From positions 1 to 36,798 of the forward strand of contig JAFLSJ010000009.1 of the NCBI GenBank assembly GCA_022511005.1: a stretch of 36,798 nucleotides of DNA. Direction: 5' to 3'. Shown here in pieces: positions 8,391 to 18,813 of this stretch. The first letter of the stretch is position 1; every line of letters begins with the position of its first letter. The notes beneath the pieces are model-generated. The model was not told the DNA's origin. It ran no database searches and saw only the letters and a program-made list of their open reading frames with translations. The position numbers and the translations under genes are program-made. This DNA is from Ruminococcus sp. (lineage in GTDB: Bacteria; Bacillota; Clostridia; Oscillospirales; Acutalibacteraceae).

Positions 8391-9752
8391 ATGTTAGAAA
8401 CAAAAGACATTCTTGAAACTATCAATATGATTGACAATGAAAACCTTGATGTGCGTACTGTTACTATGGGAATTTCACTACTTGATTGTCTTGATGAAGA
8501 TATTGATAAGTCTGCAAATAAGGTATACGATAAAATTTGCAGATATGCAAAGGATTTAGTTAAAACAGGAGAAGATATTGAAAAGGAATACGGTATTCCG
8601 ATTATTAACAAGAGAATTTCCGTTACCCCTATCGGTATGGTTGCCGCTCCATGCCAGAGCAAAAATGTTGTTAAATTTGCAAAGGCTCTTGACAAGGCCG
8701 CCGATACTTTAGGTGTAAACTTTATAGGCGGTTATTCTGCTTTGGTTCAAAAGGGCTTTGCCGCAGGCGATTATGCTTTAATTGAAAGTATCCCTGAGGC
8801 GCTGAGCGTTACGGAAAAGGTTTGCTCTTCCGTAAACGTTGGCTCTACTAAAGCAGGTATAAATATGGATGCAGTTAAAATGATGGGTAAAATAGTTAAA
8901 GATACCGCTGTTAAAACTGCTGACAGAGACTGCATAGGTGCTGCAAAGCTTGTTGTTTTTTGCAACGCTCCCGAGGATAACCCTTTTATGGCAGGTGCTT
9001 TTCACGGTGTAGGTGAAGCTGACTGCGTAATAAATGTAGGTGTATCCGGTCCGGGTGTTGTAAGAGCCGCTCTTGCAAAGGACGGTCACGGCAAGGACAT
9101 TGCCGAAATGGCAGAAATGATTAAGAAAACTGCCTTTAAAATTACAAGAATGGGACAATTGGTTGCAAGAGAAGCCTCCAAAAGACTTTGTGTTCCATTT
9201 GGTATTGTTGATTTATCCTTAGCACCTACTCCTGCCGTTGGCGACAGTGTTGCATATATTTTAGAAGAAATGGGACTTGAAAGCTGTGGCTGTCACGGTA
9301 CTACCGCTGCTCTTGCCCTTTTAAATGACGCAGTAAAAAAAGGCGGCGTTATGGCGTCTTCTCATGTAGGAGGACTGAGCGGTGCATTTATCCCCGTTTC
9401 TGAGGACGCAGGTATGATTGCCGCCGCAGAAAAAGGCACTCTTGATATTACAAAGCTGGAAGCTATGACCTCTGTTTGCTCTGTGGGACTTGATATGATA
9501 GCAGTACCGGGCGATATTACCCCTGAAACTATTTCTGCTATTATTGCCGACGAAGCCGCAATTGGAATGGTAAACACAAAAACAACTGCCGTAAGGCTTA
9601 TTCCTGCTATCGGTAAAAAAGCAGGCGAAACTCTTGAATTCGGCGGTTTATTAGGAACTGCTCCAATAATGCCTATCAGAGAGGGTTCTCCTAAAGAGTT
9701 TATTCAAAGAGGCGGAAGACTGCCTTCTCCTTTACAAGCACTAAAGAATTGA
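8391..9752 (+). CDS. UPF0210 / PFL family protein
   Basis: [37 protein letters not shown]...[16 protein letters not shown]...[12 protein letters not shown]; conserved partner of the ACT-domain gene. Confidence 0.9.
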   Translation: MLETKDILETINMIDNENLDVRTVTMGISLLDCLDEDIDKSANKVYDKICRYAKDLVKTGEDIEKEYGIPIINKRISVTPIGMVAAPCQSKNVVKFAKALDKAADTLGVNFIGGYSALVQKGFAAGDYALIESIPEALSVTEKVCSSVNVGSTKAGINMDAVKMMGKIVKDTAVKTADRDCIGAAKLVVFCNAPEDNPFMAGAFHGVGEADCVINVGVSGPGVVRAALAKDGHGKDIAEMAEMIKKTAFKITRMGQLVAREASKRLCVPFGIVDLSLAPTPAVGDSVAYILEEMGLESCGCHGTTAALALLNDAVKKGGVMASSHVGGLSGAFIPVSEDAGMIAAAEKGTLDITKLEAMTSVCSVGLDMIAVPGDITPETISAIIADEAAIGMVNTKTTAVRLIPAIGKKAGETLEFGGLLGTAPIMPIREGSPKEFIQRGGRLPSPLQALKN

Positions 9753-9813
9753 TTTTCTGATATATTTTATTGTATTTTTCATATTTATCTTTATCTTATT
9801 TGGAGGTGTTTTT

Positions 9814-10122
9814 GTGGAAGATATGATTAAAAAAGTTGTGGAAATGGACGAAAAGGCCAGAGAACTTGAAGCACAAACACAACAGGAAAAAATAAACATT
9901 AAGGAAGAAATTGAGGCTCAAAGACAAAAAGTCTATAATGATTACATTGAAAAAGCAAGAATAAGAGCAAAGAAAAATGACGAGCTTGCAAGGCAAAAGG
10001 CTGATGAAAATCTTGCAAAGGCTACTGAAAAGCACAAGGAAATGATGTTAAAACTCAAAGAGCAATTTGACTCAAACTGTGATAAATGGGTTCAGGAGCT
10101 TTTTGAACGAGTAACAGAATAA
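9814..10122 (+). CDS. V-type ATPase peripheral-stalk subunit (G/H-like coiled coil)
   Basis: GTG start after GGAGGTG; charged coiled-coil protein of 102 aa, first gene of the V-ATPase operon. Confidence 0.7.
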   Translation: MEDMIKKVVEMDEKARELEAQTQQEKINIKEEIEAQRQKVYNDYIEKARIRAKKNDELARQKADENLAKATEKHKEMMLKLKEQFDSNCDKWVQELFERVTE

Positions 10123-10159
10123 ATATACACAAACCAAAATAATATGGGAGGTGTGTGTA

Positions 10160-11200
10160 ATGGCTAACAGCACATCAAATGCAGTAATGGCTAAAGCAAG
10201 AGCCAAATACGGAAAAAGGCTCAAAGCAAAAGATTATAAAAATCTTTTAGGGTGCAAATCTGTTGCTGAGGTTATGTCTTATTTAAAAAGCTATACACAC
10301 TATGGAACTGCTCTTAAAGAAGTTAACGAACATGATGTGCATAGAGGTATGCTTGAAAAGCTTTTACAGCAAAAGCTTTTCTATGAATTTTCTTCCCTTT
10401 GCAGTTATGAAACAAGCATCGGTGCAACTTTTTCTACTTATATTACAAGAAGAATTGAAGTTAAGCTGTTAATGGATTATCTTACACTTATCAACTCCAA
10501 TTCGGCAGAAGAATTTATTTTTACTATTCCTGCTTATTTTGAAAAGCACGCAAGTTTAAATCTTACGCTTCTTGCAAAAGCTAAAGATTATGATGATATT
10601 TTAGGTGTACTTGAAAAATCTCCTTATTATTCTATTCTTTCTAAGTACAGACCTGACGAAGTGGGCAGACTTCCCCTTGCTGAAATTGAAAATGAGCTTT
10701 ACACCTTTGTTTTCAAAGGACTTTACAACGGAATTGAAAAAAACTGCCCTAAAAATGAAAAAAACGAGCTTTTATCTTTTTTCAACACAATTCTTGATTA
10801 TCAGAATTTTATCAGAATAATAAGACTTAAAAAATATTATAATATGTCTCCCGGAGAAATAAAGGACAATCTTCTCCCCTTCGGCTCCCTTAAAAAACAT
10901 CAAATTGACGAGCTGTGCAATGCTGAAGATTCAAGGACTGCTTTTTCTATAATGAGTTCCTTTAAGCAGGGAGTATATATTAAAAAGACAAGCTACTTTT
11001 ACACAGGAAGTCTTGTTGAAAAGGTTAAATACAAAAATGCGGTTAAAAATATTTATTATTCAAGCAGTCCTGCGGCTGTTATGATAGCTTATATGTTTGC
11101 AACCGAAACTGAGCTTGCCAACATTACCTGTCTTATCGAGGGAACCAGATATAATGTTGACAGTAAAAAAATAGAATCTCTGCTGATTTATCAGAACTGA
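10160..11200 (+). CDS. ntpC: V-type ATP synthase subunit C (AC39/d-like)
   Basis: MANSTSNAVMAKARAKYGKRLKAKDYKNLLGCKSVAEVMSYLKSYTHYG..., position in V-ATPase operon; ATG at 10160 after GGGAGGTG. Confidence 0.88.
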   Translation: MANSTSNAVMAKARAKYGKRLKAKDYKNLLGCKSVAEVMSYLKSYTHYGTALKEVNEHDVHRGMLEKLLQQKLFYEFSSLCSYETSIGATFSTYITRRIEVKLLMDYLTLINSNSAEEFIFTIPAYFEKHASLNLTLLAKAKDYDDILGVLEKSPYYSILSKYRPDEVGRLPLAEIENELYTFVFKGLYNGIEKNCPKNEKNELLSFFNTILDYQNFIRIIRLKKYYNMSPGEIKDNLLPFGSLKKHQIDELCNAEDSRTAFSIMSSFKQGVYIKKTSYFYTGSLVEKVKYKNAVKNIYYSSSPAAVMIAYMFATETELANITCLIEGTRYNVDSKKIESLLIYQN

Positions 11201-11239
11201 TACAGAGATTTATGATATTATTAAAAAGGGGTGATTTAT

Positions 11240-13183
11240 ATGGCTGTTGCTGATATTAAACTTATAAGCATAGTAGGTCTTACAAAATACCTCAATAATG
11301 TAGTTGATATTTTAGGGAAATCCAAGGTTTTTCATCCTGACGAGGTTGCAGAATTTTATTCTGACACAAAAAACTTTCAGCATATACCAAACAAAAACAA
11401 CTATGCCGAAATCTTAGGCGAATTAAAGGCTTCTCTTGAAGCCGCCAAATTCCCTTTAAGCTATGTTGATGTAGATGATTTTAATCCTACTGATGATGTT
11501 TTGAAGGTTTATGTTAATAAGGTTTCTCAAGAAATCGGTGCATTGATTGACGATGTGGCACATGCCAGAATGAAGGTTAATGAGTGTAAACAGAATATCC
11601 TTCAATCCGAACATTTTATAGGGCTTGATGTTAAAATAGAATCTCTGCTGACCTGTAAATATGTTAAGGCTTATTTCGGAAGGCTTCCAAAATCAAGTTA
11701 TAACAAGCTTTCCAACTATGAAAATAATCCTTTTGTCAATTTCTTTGTTTGCTCTGAAGAAGCAAATTATCTCTGGGGTGTTTATATTACTCCTCTTAAT
11801 AAAGAAAAGGACATTAACAGGATTTTCTCCGGTCTTTATTTTGAACAGTGTGATATTACAGGGCTTGAAGATACGCCCGAGAATTTTCATCAGAAGTTAA
11901 TATACGACCTGCCTTCTTATGAAAGCAAATTAAAAATTGCCGAAGGTAGACTTGAAAAATACAAGGCTGATAATAAAGAGAGTATATTAAAATATTATAC
12001 TAAACTTGAAGAACTCAACCTTTTCTCTGTAATTAAGGGAAAGGCTTTACAGCATAAAAAGCAAGGCTTTTGTATTGTAGGCTGGGTGCCCGACAAAGAT
12101 GTTGAAGGATTGGTAAAAAACCTTAACGGCATAGAAAGCATTGAAGTTGAACTTTCAAACGGAAAAGAGGAGTTAAGACATTCCCCTCCCGTTAAGTTAA
12201 AAAACAACTTCCTTACAAAACCATTTGAGTTTTACACCGAAATGTTCGGCACTCCCAGATACAACGAAATCGATCCTACCCCCTTTGTTGCATTAACTTA
12301 TGTTGTTCTTTTCGGAATAATGTTTGCTGATTTAGGTCATGGAATTGTGTTGAGTATTGCAGGCTTTTTAATGTGGAAGCTTAAAAAAATGGCTATCGGT
12401 AAAATTCTTGTCCCCTGCGGTATAACATCAGCATTGTTCGGATGCGTATTCGGAAGTGTTTTCGGATATGAACATCTGCTTGACCCAATATATAACGCTT
12501 TATTTGGATTAGAGGAAAAACCTATTGAAGTTATGGAACCCTCTATGACAAACACGATCATTTATTCAGCTGTAGGAATCGGTATTACTCTTTTGATTGT
12601 TGCAATGATACTTGGAGTTTACTCTTCCTTTAAGCAGAAAAATATAGGAGAAGCTATTTTCGGTGTAAACGGAATATGCGGTATAGTTTTTTACGGTGCT
12701 TTAGTTGCAGGCATTGTATGTCAGTTGCTTTTAGGTATTCCTGTTCTTACTTTACCATATGTATTATTATTGATTATTTTACCCCTTTTACTGCTTTATT
12801 TAAGAGAACCTCTTATTAAACTTGCAAACGGAAACAAAAACTGGAAGCCTGAAAAATGGGGCGAATTTTTAGTTGATAATTTCTTTGAACTTTTTGAAGT
12901 TCTTTTAAGCTATGTTACTAACACAATGAGCTTTCTGAGAGTTGGCGCTTTCGTTCTTGTTCACGCAGGTATGATGCAGGTTGTGTTTGTACTTGCAGAA
13001 ATGTGCGGAGGACCTGCATATTGGGTCATTGTTGTACTTGGTAACTTCTTTGTATTGGGACTTGAAGCACTTCTTGTTGCAATTCAGGTATTGAGACTTG
13101 AATATTATGAAATGTTCAGCCGTTTTTATATCGGCGACGGCAGACCCTATGAGCCAATCAGACTTCAAAATAAAAACTCGTAA
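11240..13183 (+). CDS. ntpI: V-type ATP synthase subunit I (a-like)
   Basis: Large soluble N-terminal region plus C-terminal multi-pass membrane domain with RVGAFVLVHAGMMQV...LGLEALLVAIQVLRLEYYEMFSRFYIGDGRPYEPI. Confidence 0.92.
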   Translation: MAVADIKLISIVGLTKYLNNVVDILGKSKVFHPDEVAEFYSDTKNFQHIPNKNNYAEILGELKASLEAAKFPLSYVDVDDFNPTDDVLKVYVNKVSQEIGALIDDVAHARMKVNECKQNILQSEHFIGLDVKIESLLTCKYVKAYFGRLPKSSYNKLSNYENNPFVNFFVCSEEANYLWGVYITPLNKEKDINRIFSGLYFEQCDITGLEDTPENFHQKLIYDLPSYESKLKIAEGRLEKYKADNKESILKYYTKLEELNLFSVIKGKALQHKKQGFCIVGWVPDKDVEGLVKNLNGIESIEVELSNGKEELRHSPPVKLKNNFLTKPFEFYTEMFGTPRYNEIDPTPFVALTYVVLFGIMFADLGHGIVLSIAGFLMWKLKKMAIGKILVPCGITSALFGCVFGSVFGYEHLLDPIYNALFGLEEKPIEVMEPSMTNTIIYSAVGIGITLLIVAMILGVYSSFKQKNIGEAIFGVNGICGIVFYGALVAGIVCQLLLGIPVLTLPYVLLLIILPLLLLYLREPLIKLANGNKNWKPEKWGEFLVDNFFELFEVLLSYVTNTMSFLRVGAFVLVHAGMMQVVFVLAEMCGGPAYWVIVVLGNFFVLGLEALLVAIQVLRLEYYEMFSRFYIGDGRPYEPIRLQNKNS

Positions 13184-13195
13184 TCTATATAATTT

Positions 13196-13217
13196 ATATT
13201 AAATATTAATTTAATAT
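13196..13217. promoter_or_regulatory. AU-only hairpin in the I-K intercistronic leader
   Basis: ATATTAAAT-atta-ATTTAATAT, perfect 9-bp inverted repeat ~35 nt upstream of the K-subunit RBS. Confidence 0.4.
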
Positions 13218-13262
13218 GTTCTTATAAAAAAGTTAAAAATATTTTTATTGGAGGAATTTATT

Positions 13263-13685
13263 ATGACTATTTTTGATTTTTTATTGTTAGCTTTACCTGT
13301 AGTATTTCTTGTTCTTTCTGTTGTTATTGCAACAAAGGCATTCCAAAAAGGTAAAAGCCCTAAAAAAACCGTATATATGCAGCTTGCTTCTTTCTGCGCT
13401 GTATTTGCTCTTTGCTTCATCTTCCCTATCTTTGCAAACGCTGCTGAAACAACGGCTTCAACAGGCGGAGATTTAGGCTTCGGTTTAATCGGTGCAGGTA
13501 TTGCAACAGGTCTTTCCTGTATCGGCGGCGGTATTGCCGTTGGCGGTGCTGCTCCTGCGGCTATCGGCGCTACAAGTGAAGATCCTAAAAACTTCGGTAA
13601 ATCTATGATTTTCGTTGCTCTTGGCGAAGGCTGTGCGCTTTACGGTTTGCTTATCTCTATTATGATTCTTTCACAATTAGGCTAA
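13263..13685 (+). CDS. ntpK: V-type ATP synthase subunit K (membrane rotor c-like), 141 aa
   Basis: Four hydrophobic helices; C-terminal hairpin GLIGAGIATGLSCIGGGIAVGGAAPAAIGATSEDPKNFGKSMIFVALGEGCALYGLLISIMIL; ATG at 13263 after GGAGG. Confidence 0.9.
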   Translation: MTIFDFLLLALPVVFLVLSVVIATKAFQKGKSPKKTVYMQLASFCAVFALCFIFPIFANAAETTASTGGDLGFGLIGAGIATGLSCIGGGIAVGGAAPAAIGATSEDPKNFGKSMIFVALGEGCALYGLLISIMILSQLG

Positions 13686-13718
13686 TTACATTAAAACAAT
13701 CTGTAAGGATATGTTAAT

Positions 13719-14030
13719 ATGAAATTTTATCTTATCAGTGACAATGTTGATACATTGATGGGTATGCGCCTTGCAGGAATTGAAGGCGTTGTTGTCCATA
13801 AAGATGAAGAAGTTAGAGCTGAGCTTCAAAAGGCTATGGATATGCCTGATGTTGCAGTTATACTTATGACAGAAACGCTTGTAACTCTTTGTCCGGAACT
13901 TATTTACGATTTAAAGCTTAACAGAAAACAACCGCTTATTGTTGAAATTCCTGACAGACACGGCAACGGCAGAACTAAAGACAGTATTACCAAGTATGTT
14001 CAGGATGCTATCGGAGTTAATCTCGATTAA
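13719..14030 (+). CDS. V-type ATP synthase subunit F
   Basis: 103 aa MKFYLISDNVDTLMGMRLAGIEGVVVHKDEEV...PDVAVILMTETL...PLIVEIPDRHG typical of V-ATPase F. Confidence 0.92.
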   Translation: MKFYLISDNVDTLMGMRLAGIEGVVVHKDEEVRAELQKAMDMPDVAVILMTETLVTLCPELIYDLKLNRKQPLIVEIPDRHGNGRTKDSITKYVQDAIGVNLD

Positions 14031-14067
14031 AAAATATTGCATAAACTAAGATTAAGAGGGTATTTAT

Positions 14068-14658
14068 ATGAATGATGCCAAAACAAATAACTTTTTAAAT
14101 GCCATTCAAAAATATGCTGATAAGCAAAAGCAGGATATGCAGCAGGAAATTGAAACCTTTAAGGCTGAAGAAATGAAAAAAGCCGAGGATGAAGGTCTTA
14201 AAGCAGCTTACGATATTATCCACAAAGAAATGGAAAACAATAAAACAGTTATTACAAGAGAGTTTGCTAAAAAAGAAAAGGAAAGTCAGGACGAACTTTT
14301 TCTTGAAAGAGCAAAAATGATGCAGACTGTTTTTGATAAAACTACTGAGAAGCTTATTGCTTATACTTCTACTGAGGAATATAAAAACAAGCTTACCCTA
14401 CAGGCACAAAATATCGCAAAGCTTTTTGGCAATAAAAGTTGTATTATATACATTAACGAAAAAGACAGAAATTTTGCAAATCAGCTTCAGGATTGTTTCG
14501 GCGGAGAAACTCAGGTTAAAGCAACTCCTGAAATTAAAATCGGCGGAATTAAGGTTTACTGTGAGGAAATGAATATTATTGCTGACGAAACCTTAGACAG
14601 CAAGCTTCAGGATCAAAGACAATGGTTTACCGAAAACTCCGGTTTAAAGGTAGTCTAA
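14068..14658 (+). CDS. ntpE: V-type ATP synthase subunit E (peripheral stalk)
   Basis: N-terminal charged helix followed by a globular domain (GGIKVYCEEMNIIADETLDSKLQDQ); operon position. Confidence 0.85.
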   Translation: MNDAKTNNFLNAIQKYADKQKQDMQQEIETFKAEEMKKAEDEGLKAAYDIIHKEMENNKTVITREFAKKEKESQDELFLERAKMMQTVFDKTTEKLIAYTSTEEYKNKLTLQAQNIAKLFGNKSCIIYINEKDRNFANQLQDCFGGETQVKATPEIKIGGIKVYCEEMNIIADETLDSKLQDQRQWFTENSGLKVV

Positions 14659-14694
14659 TTAACTTTAATTGCAGAAAAAGAGATGGTTTTACAT

Positions 14695-16449
14695 ATGAAT
14701 AACTATAAAATTTTTGGTATCAACGGTCCGGTTGTTACAGTAAAAGGTCCTACTGAGTTTCAGATGATGGAAATGGTTTATGTGGGAAAAGAAAAGCTTG
14801 TAGGCGAAATCATCGGAATTACTGACGAAGCCACTACAATTCAGGTTTACGAAGAAACAACAGGCTTAAAACCCGGAGACCCTGTTGAGGGTACCGGCGC
14901 ACCTATGAATGTTCTTTTAGGACCGGGAATCATTGATAATATTTTTGATGGTATTGAAAGACCTCTTGCGGCTATTGAAGAGCAGGCAGGAGCATTTATC
15001 AGCAGAGGTTCAGCTGTATCTGCTCTTGACGATGAAAAGCTATGGGATGTTACCTTAAAAATAAAAGTTGGTGATGAATTAAAAGGCGGAGATATTTACG
15101 CTACCCTGCCTGAAACTCCTATTATTGAACACAGGCTTATGGTACATCCTGATTTAAATGGTGTTGTTACTAAGGTTATGCCAAACGGCAAATACAAACT
15201 TTTTGATACAATTGCCGTAATTAAAGATGATTTAGGCGCTCTACACAACCTTACTCTTTGTCAGAAATGGCCTATTAGAACCTCAAGACCTGTTAAAGAA
15301 AGACTTTCTCCTACTGTTCCCCTTATTACGGGACAGAGAGTTATTGATACCCTGTTTCCTATTGCAAAAGGCGGTGCGGCGGCAATTCCGGGCGGATTCG
15401 GCACAGGTAAAACTATGACCCAGCATCAGCTTGCAAAATGGTGTGACGCTGATATTATCATTTATGTAGGCTGCGGTGAACGCGGTAATGAAATGAGTCA
15501 GGTTCTTGACGAATTTTCAGAGCTTATTGACCCTAAATCTCAAAGACCTATGACCGACAGAACCGTTCTTATTGCCAATACTTCAAATATGCCTGTTGCC
15601 GCTCGTGAAGCTTCAATTTATACAGGCATTACTCTTGCTGAATATTACAGGGATATGGGCTATCATGTTGCTATGATGGCTGACTCTACCTCCCGTTGGG
15701 CGGAGGCTTTAAGAGAAATTTCAGGACGACTTGAAGAAATGCCTGCGGAGGAAGGTTTCCCTGCTTATCTTCCCTCTCGACTTGCTGAATTTTACGAAAG
15801 AGCAGGAAGAATTACATCTCTATGCGAATCTGAGGGTTCTGTAACACTTATTGGTGCAGTATCTCCCCAAGGTTCTGACTTCTCCGAGCCTGTTACTCAA
15901 AACACCAAGCGTTTCACAAGATGCTTCTGGGCACTTGATAAATCTCTTGCTTATGCCCGTCATTATCCTGCAATTAACTGGATTGACAGCTACAGTGAAT
16001 ATTTTAATGACCTTGACCCTTGGTTTGAAGAAAATCAGGGTGAGGATTTTGTAAAATACCGTACAAAAATTGCAGCATTGCTTCAGGAAGAAAATCAGCT
16101 TATGGAAATTGTTAAGCTTATCGGCTCAGATGTATTGCCTGACGATCAAAAGCTTGTAATTGAAACTGCAAGAGTTATTCGTGTTGGATTTTTACAGCAA
16201 AACGCTTTTCACGCTGATGATACCTATGTTCCCCTTGAAAAACAAAGACTGATGATGAAAACCATACTTCATATGCATAAAAAATCTAAAAAGATTATTT
16301 CTGCGGAAATTCCTATTTCTAAAATTCTGCAACTTGGATTGTTTGATAAACTTACAAAAATGAAATATGATATTCCAAACACCAAGCCTGAAATGTTTGA
16401 CGAATACATTGCAGATATCGACAAACAGCTTGACTCAATAATGCAATAA
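14695..16449 (+). CDS. ntpA: V-type ATP synthase subunit A (catalytic)
   Basis: P-loop [56 protein letters not shown] extends to 14683; ATG at 14695 aligns better with [14 protein letters not shown]. Confidence 0.96.
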   Translation: MNNYKIFGINGPVVTVKGPTEFQMMEMVYVGKEKLVGEIIGITDEATTIQVYEETTGLKPGDPVEGTGAPMNVLLGPGIIDNIFDGIERPLAAIEEQAGAFISRGSAVSALDDEKLWDVTLKIKVGDELKGGDIYATLPETPIIEHRLMVHPDLNGVVTKVMPNGKYKLFDTIAVIKDDLGALHNLTLCQKWPIRTSRPVKERLSPTVPLITGQRVIDTLFPIAKGGAAAIPGGFGTGKTMTQHQLAKWCDADIIIYVGCGERGNEMSQVLDEFSELIDPKSQRPMTDRTVLIANTSNMPVAAREASIYTGITLAEYYRDMGYHVAMMADSTSRWAEALREISGRLEEMPAEEGFPAYLPSRLAEFYERAGRITSLCESEGSVTLIGAVSPQGSDFSEPVTQNTKRFTRCFWALDKSLAYARHYPAINWIDSYSEYFNDLDPWFEENQGEDFVKYRTKIAALLQEENQLMEIVKLIGSDVLPDDQKLVIETARVIRVGFLQQNAFHADDTYVPLEKQRLMMKTILHMHKKSKKIISAEIPISKILQLGLFDKLTKMKYDIPNTKPEMFDEYIADIDKQLDSIMQ

Positions 16450-16462
16450 GGAGGGAAACGCA

Positions 16463-17854
16463 ATGATTATAGAATATGTAGGCGTTAAGGAAATTAACGG
16501 CTCTCTGATTGTTATTGACGGTGTAAAGGGCGTTTCCTATGAGGAAATTGTTGACATTAAGCTTGAAAACGGAACTACAAGACAAGGCCGTGTTGTTCAG
16601 ATTGAGGGTGAGCGAATTGTTGTTCAGGTATTTGAAGGCACAAGACAAATAAGCCTTAAAAATGCTCAAACAAGACTTACCGGCCATCCTATGGAAATGC
16701 CTTTGTCCCCTGAAATTATGGGTAGAGTTTTAGACGGTGCAGGCAGACCTATTGACGGTTTGGGAGATATCTTCCCTGTTAAAAAGGCGGATATTAACGG
16801 TACGCCAATTAATCCTGTTTCCCGTGTTTATCCTAAAAACTACATTAATACGGGTATTTCATCTATTGATACTCTTATGACTCTTATCAGAGGTCAAAAG
16901 CTCCCAATCTTTTCAGGCTCAGGTATGAAACACAACGATTTAGCTGTTCAGATTGTAAGACAGGCTAAAATTACAGGTGCTGACAGCAGTAACTTCGGCG
17001 TTGTATTTGCGGCTATGGGCGTTCAGAAAGACGTTGCAGACTATTTCAGAAAATCCTTTGAAGAAAGCGGAGTACTTTCTCATGTAGTAATGCTTTTAAA
17101 TCTTTCTAACGATCCTATTATTGAAAGAACGCTTACTCCAAGATGTGCTTTGACTATTGCTGAATACCTCGCTTTTGAGCTTGATATGCACATTCTTGTT
17201 ATTATGACAGATATGACTTCTTATGCCGAGGCACTTCGAGAATTTAGTTCATCTAAAGGTGAAATTCCCGGCAGAAAGGGATATCCCGGTTACTTATATT
17301 CCGACCTTGCTTCTCTTTATGAGCGTGCAGGTATGATTAAAAACCATTCGGGTTCTGTTACTCAGATTCCAATTTTAACAATGCCTAACGATGATATTAC
17401 TCATCCTATCCCCGACCTTACGGGATATATTACTGAGGGTCAGATTGTTCTTGACCGTAACATACAAGGACAGGGACTTTATCCGCCTGTTAATGTATTG
17501 CCCTCTCTTTCCCGTTTGATGAAAGACGGTATCGGTGACGGCTACACAAGAGCAGACCACTCTCCCCTTGCAAACCAGCTTTTCGCTTCTTATGCAAAGG
17601 TTATTGACGCCCGTTCACTTGCTTCTGTTATCGGTGAGGAGGAGCTTTCTCCTAACGATAAAAAGTATATTGAATTCGGCAGACTGTTTGAGGAGAGATT
17701 TATTAATCAGGGCTTTAATGAAAACAGAACTATTGAACAAAGCCTTGATTTGGGCTGGGAATTGCTCGGTCACTTGCCTAAGGCTGAGCTTGACCGTGTT
17801 GACGACGCTATACTTGATAAGTATTATGTTGACAGAACTGATGAAAATAATTAA
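16463..17854 (+). CDS. ntpB: V-type ATP synthase subunit B
   Basis: [88 protein letters not shown]. Confidence 0.96.
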   Translation: MIIEYVGVKEINGSLIVIDGVKGVSYEEIVDIKLENGTTRQGRVVQIEGERIVVQVFEGTRQISLKNAQTRLTGHPMEMPLSPEIMGRVLDGAGRPIDGLGDIFPVKKADINGTPINPVSRVYPKNYINTGISSIDTLMTLIRGQKLPIFSGSGMKHNDLAVQIVRQAKITGADSSNFGVVFAAMGVQKDVADYFRKSFEESGVLSHVVMLLNLSNDPIIERTLTPRCALTIAEYLAFELDMHILVIMTDMTSYAEALREFSSSKGEIPGRKGYPGYLYSDLASLYERAGMIKNHSGSVTQIPILTMPNDDITHPIPDLTGYITEGQIVLDRNIQGQGLYPPVNVLPSLSRLMKDGIGDGYTRADHSPLANQLFASYAKVIDARSLASVIGEEELSPNDKKYIEFGRLFEERFINQGFNENRTIEQSLDLGWELLGHLPKAELDRVDDAILDKYYVDRTDENN

Positions 17855-17892
17855 TTTATCATATACTAAACACCGAAAGGGTGAATACTTTA

Positions 17893-18531
17893 ATGGCTGT
17901 TCAGGCAGTACCTACAAAAGGTAATTTAATGAACACAAAAAAATCCTTATCCTTGGCAAGAGTCGGATATGAGCTGATGGACAAAAAGCGTAATATTTTA
18001 ATAAGAGAAATGATGAATCTTATTGATAAAGCTAATGAAATTCAGGATAAAATCGACTCTGCCTATGAAGAGGCATATATTGCACTGCAAACTGCAAACA
18101 TCACCCATGGCTTTTGCGATGAAATTTCAAGAGCTACTCCTGTTGAAAACAGCTTAAAGCTTGACTACAGAAGCGTTATGGGAGTTGAAATTCCCATTTT
18201 AACAATTAAACCCGTAACAAAGCATCATCTTACCTACGGTCTTTATTCTACCGATACGGCTCTTGATAATGCATATCAGAAGTTCAGCGAGGTTAAACGC
18301 CTTACAGTTGAGCTTGCTGAAATTGAAAACAGCGTTTATAGGCTTGCTGTTTCAATTAAGAAAACTCAAAAGCGTGCGAATGCTCTTAAAAATATTATGA
18401 TTCCACGCTTTGAAGAAACAGTTAAATTTATAACTGACGCTTTAGATGAAAAGGACAGAGAGGAATTCTCTCGCCTTAAGGTTATTAAAAAGAAAAAGCA
18501 AAGAGAAAAACTCGTCCAAGAACAAAAGTAA
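17893..18531 (+). CDS. ntpD: V-type ATP synthase subunit D (central stalk)
   Basis: VPTKGNLMNTKKSLSLARVGYELMDKKRNILIREMM...KKTQKRANALKNIMIPRFEETVKFI. Confidence 0.95.
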   Translation: MAVQAVPTKGNLMNTKKSLSLARVGYELMDKKRNILIREMMNLIDKANEIQDKIDSAYEEAYIALQTANITHGFCDEISRATPVENSLKLDYRSVMGVEIPILTIKPVTKHHLTYGLYSTDTALDNAYQKFSEVKRLTVELAEIENSVYRLAVSIKKTQKRANALKNIMIPRFEETVKFITDALDEKDREEFSRLKVIKKKKQREKLVQEQK

Positions 18532-18553
18532 AATGGAAATATCGCTTAAATTC

Positions 18554-18583
18554 ACAGCATCCAAAAGGGTGCTGTTTTATTTT
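18554..18583 (+). terminator. Rho-independent terminator of the V-ATPase operon
   Basis: CAGCATCC-aaaa-GGGTGCTG followed by TTTTATTTTT. Confidence 0.75.
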
Positions 18584-18630
18584 TGAGTAAACCTGTAATT
18601 TTTTTAAGGTTTTGAGCAAGATAAGTAAAA

Positions 18631-18709
18631 ATTTTTTCGTCGCTTTTTTCAAAAACGACCGAGGTCCAAAGGGCGAGCAGCCCTTTGTTGCGGTCACTGA
18701 CCTCGAAAC
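18631..18709 (-). repeat. Interspersed palindromic repeat, family R3, copy A
   Basis: Reverse complement gtttcgaggtcagtgaccgcaacaaagggctgctcgccctttggacctcggtcgtttttgaaaaaagcgacg aligns closely to 21060-21146. Confidence 0.8.
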
Positions 18710-18813
18710 CCTATTCTACTAAAATATAACTTTTATAAGATAGATTTTATTTCTTTATTGTGATATACTTTAACTAATGATAAATTTTTACAATGAAAAA
18801 AGGAGTTATTAAA

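Noticed and set aside
8778-9158. 126-aa minus ORF (and 8357-8695, 8771-8965, 9362-9577) inside the UPF0210 gene
   Set aside because: Antisense ORFs within a strongly conserved CDS; no independent support.
17861-17875. ATACTAAACACC in the ntpB-ntpD gap, matching 11 nt of the element 1 terminus
   Set aside because: No partner terminus or interior sequence nearby; an 11-nt AT-rich match can occur by chance in a window of this size. Not enough to call a solo remnant.
17535-17924. 129-aa plus ORF in an alternative frame over ntpB/ntpD
   Set aside because: Overlaps two conserved V-ATPase genes in the wrong frame; Leu/Ser/Thr-rich shadow translation.
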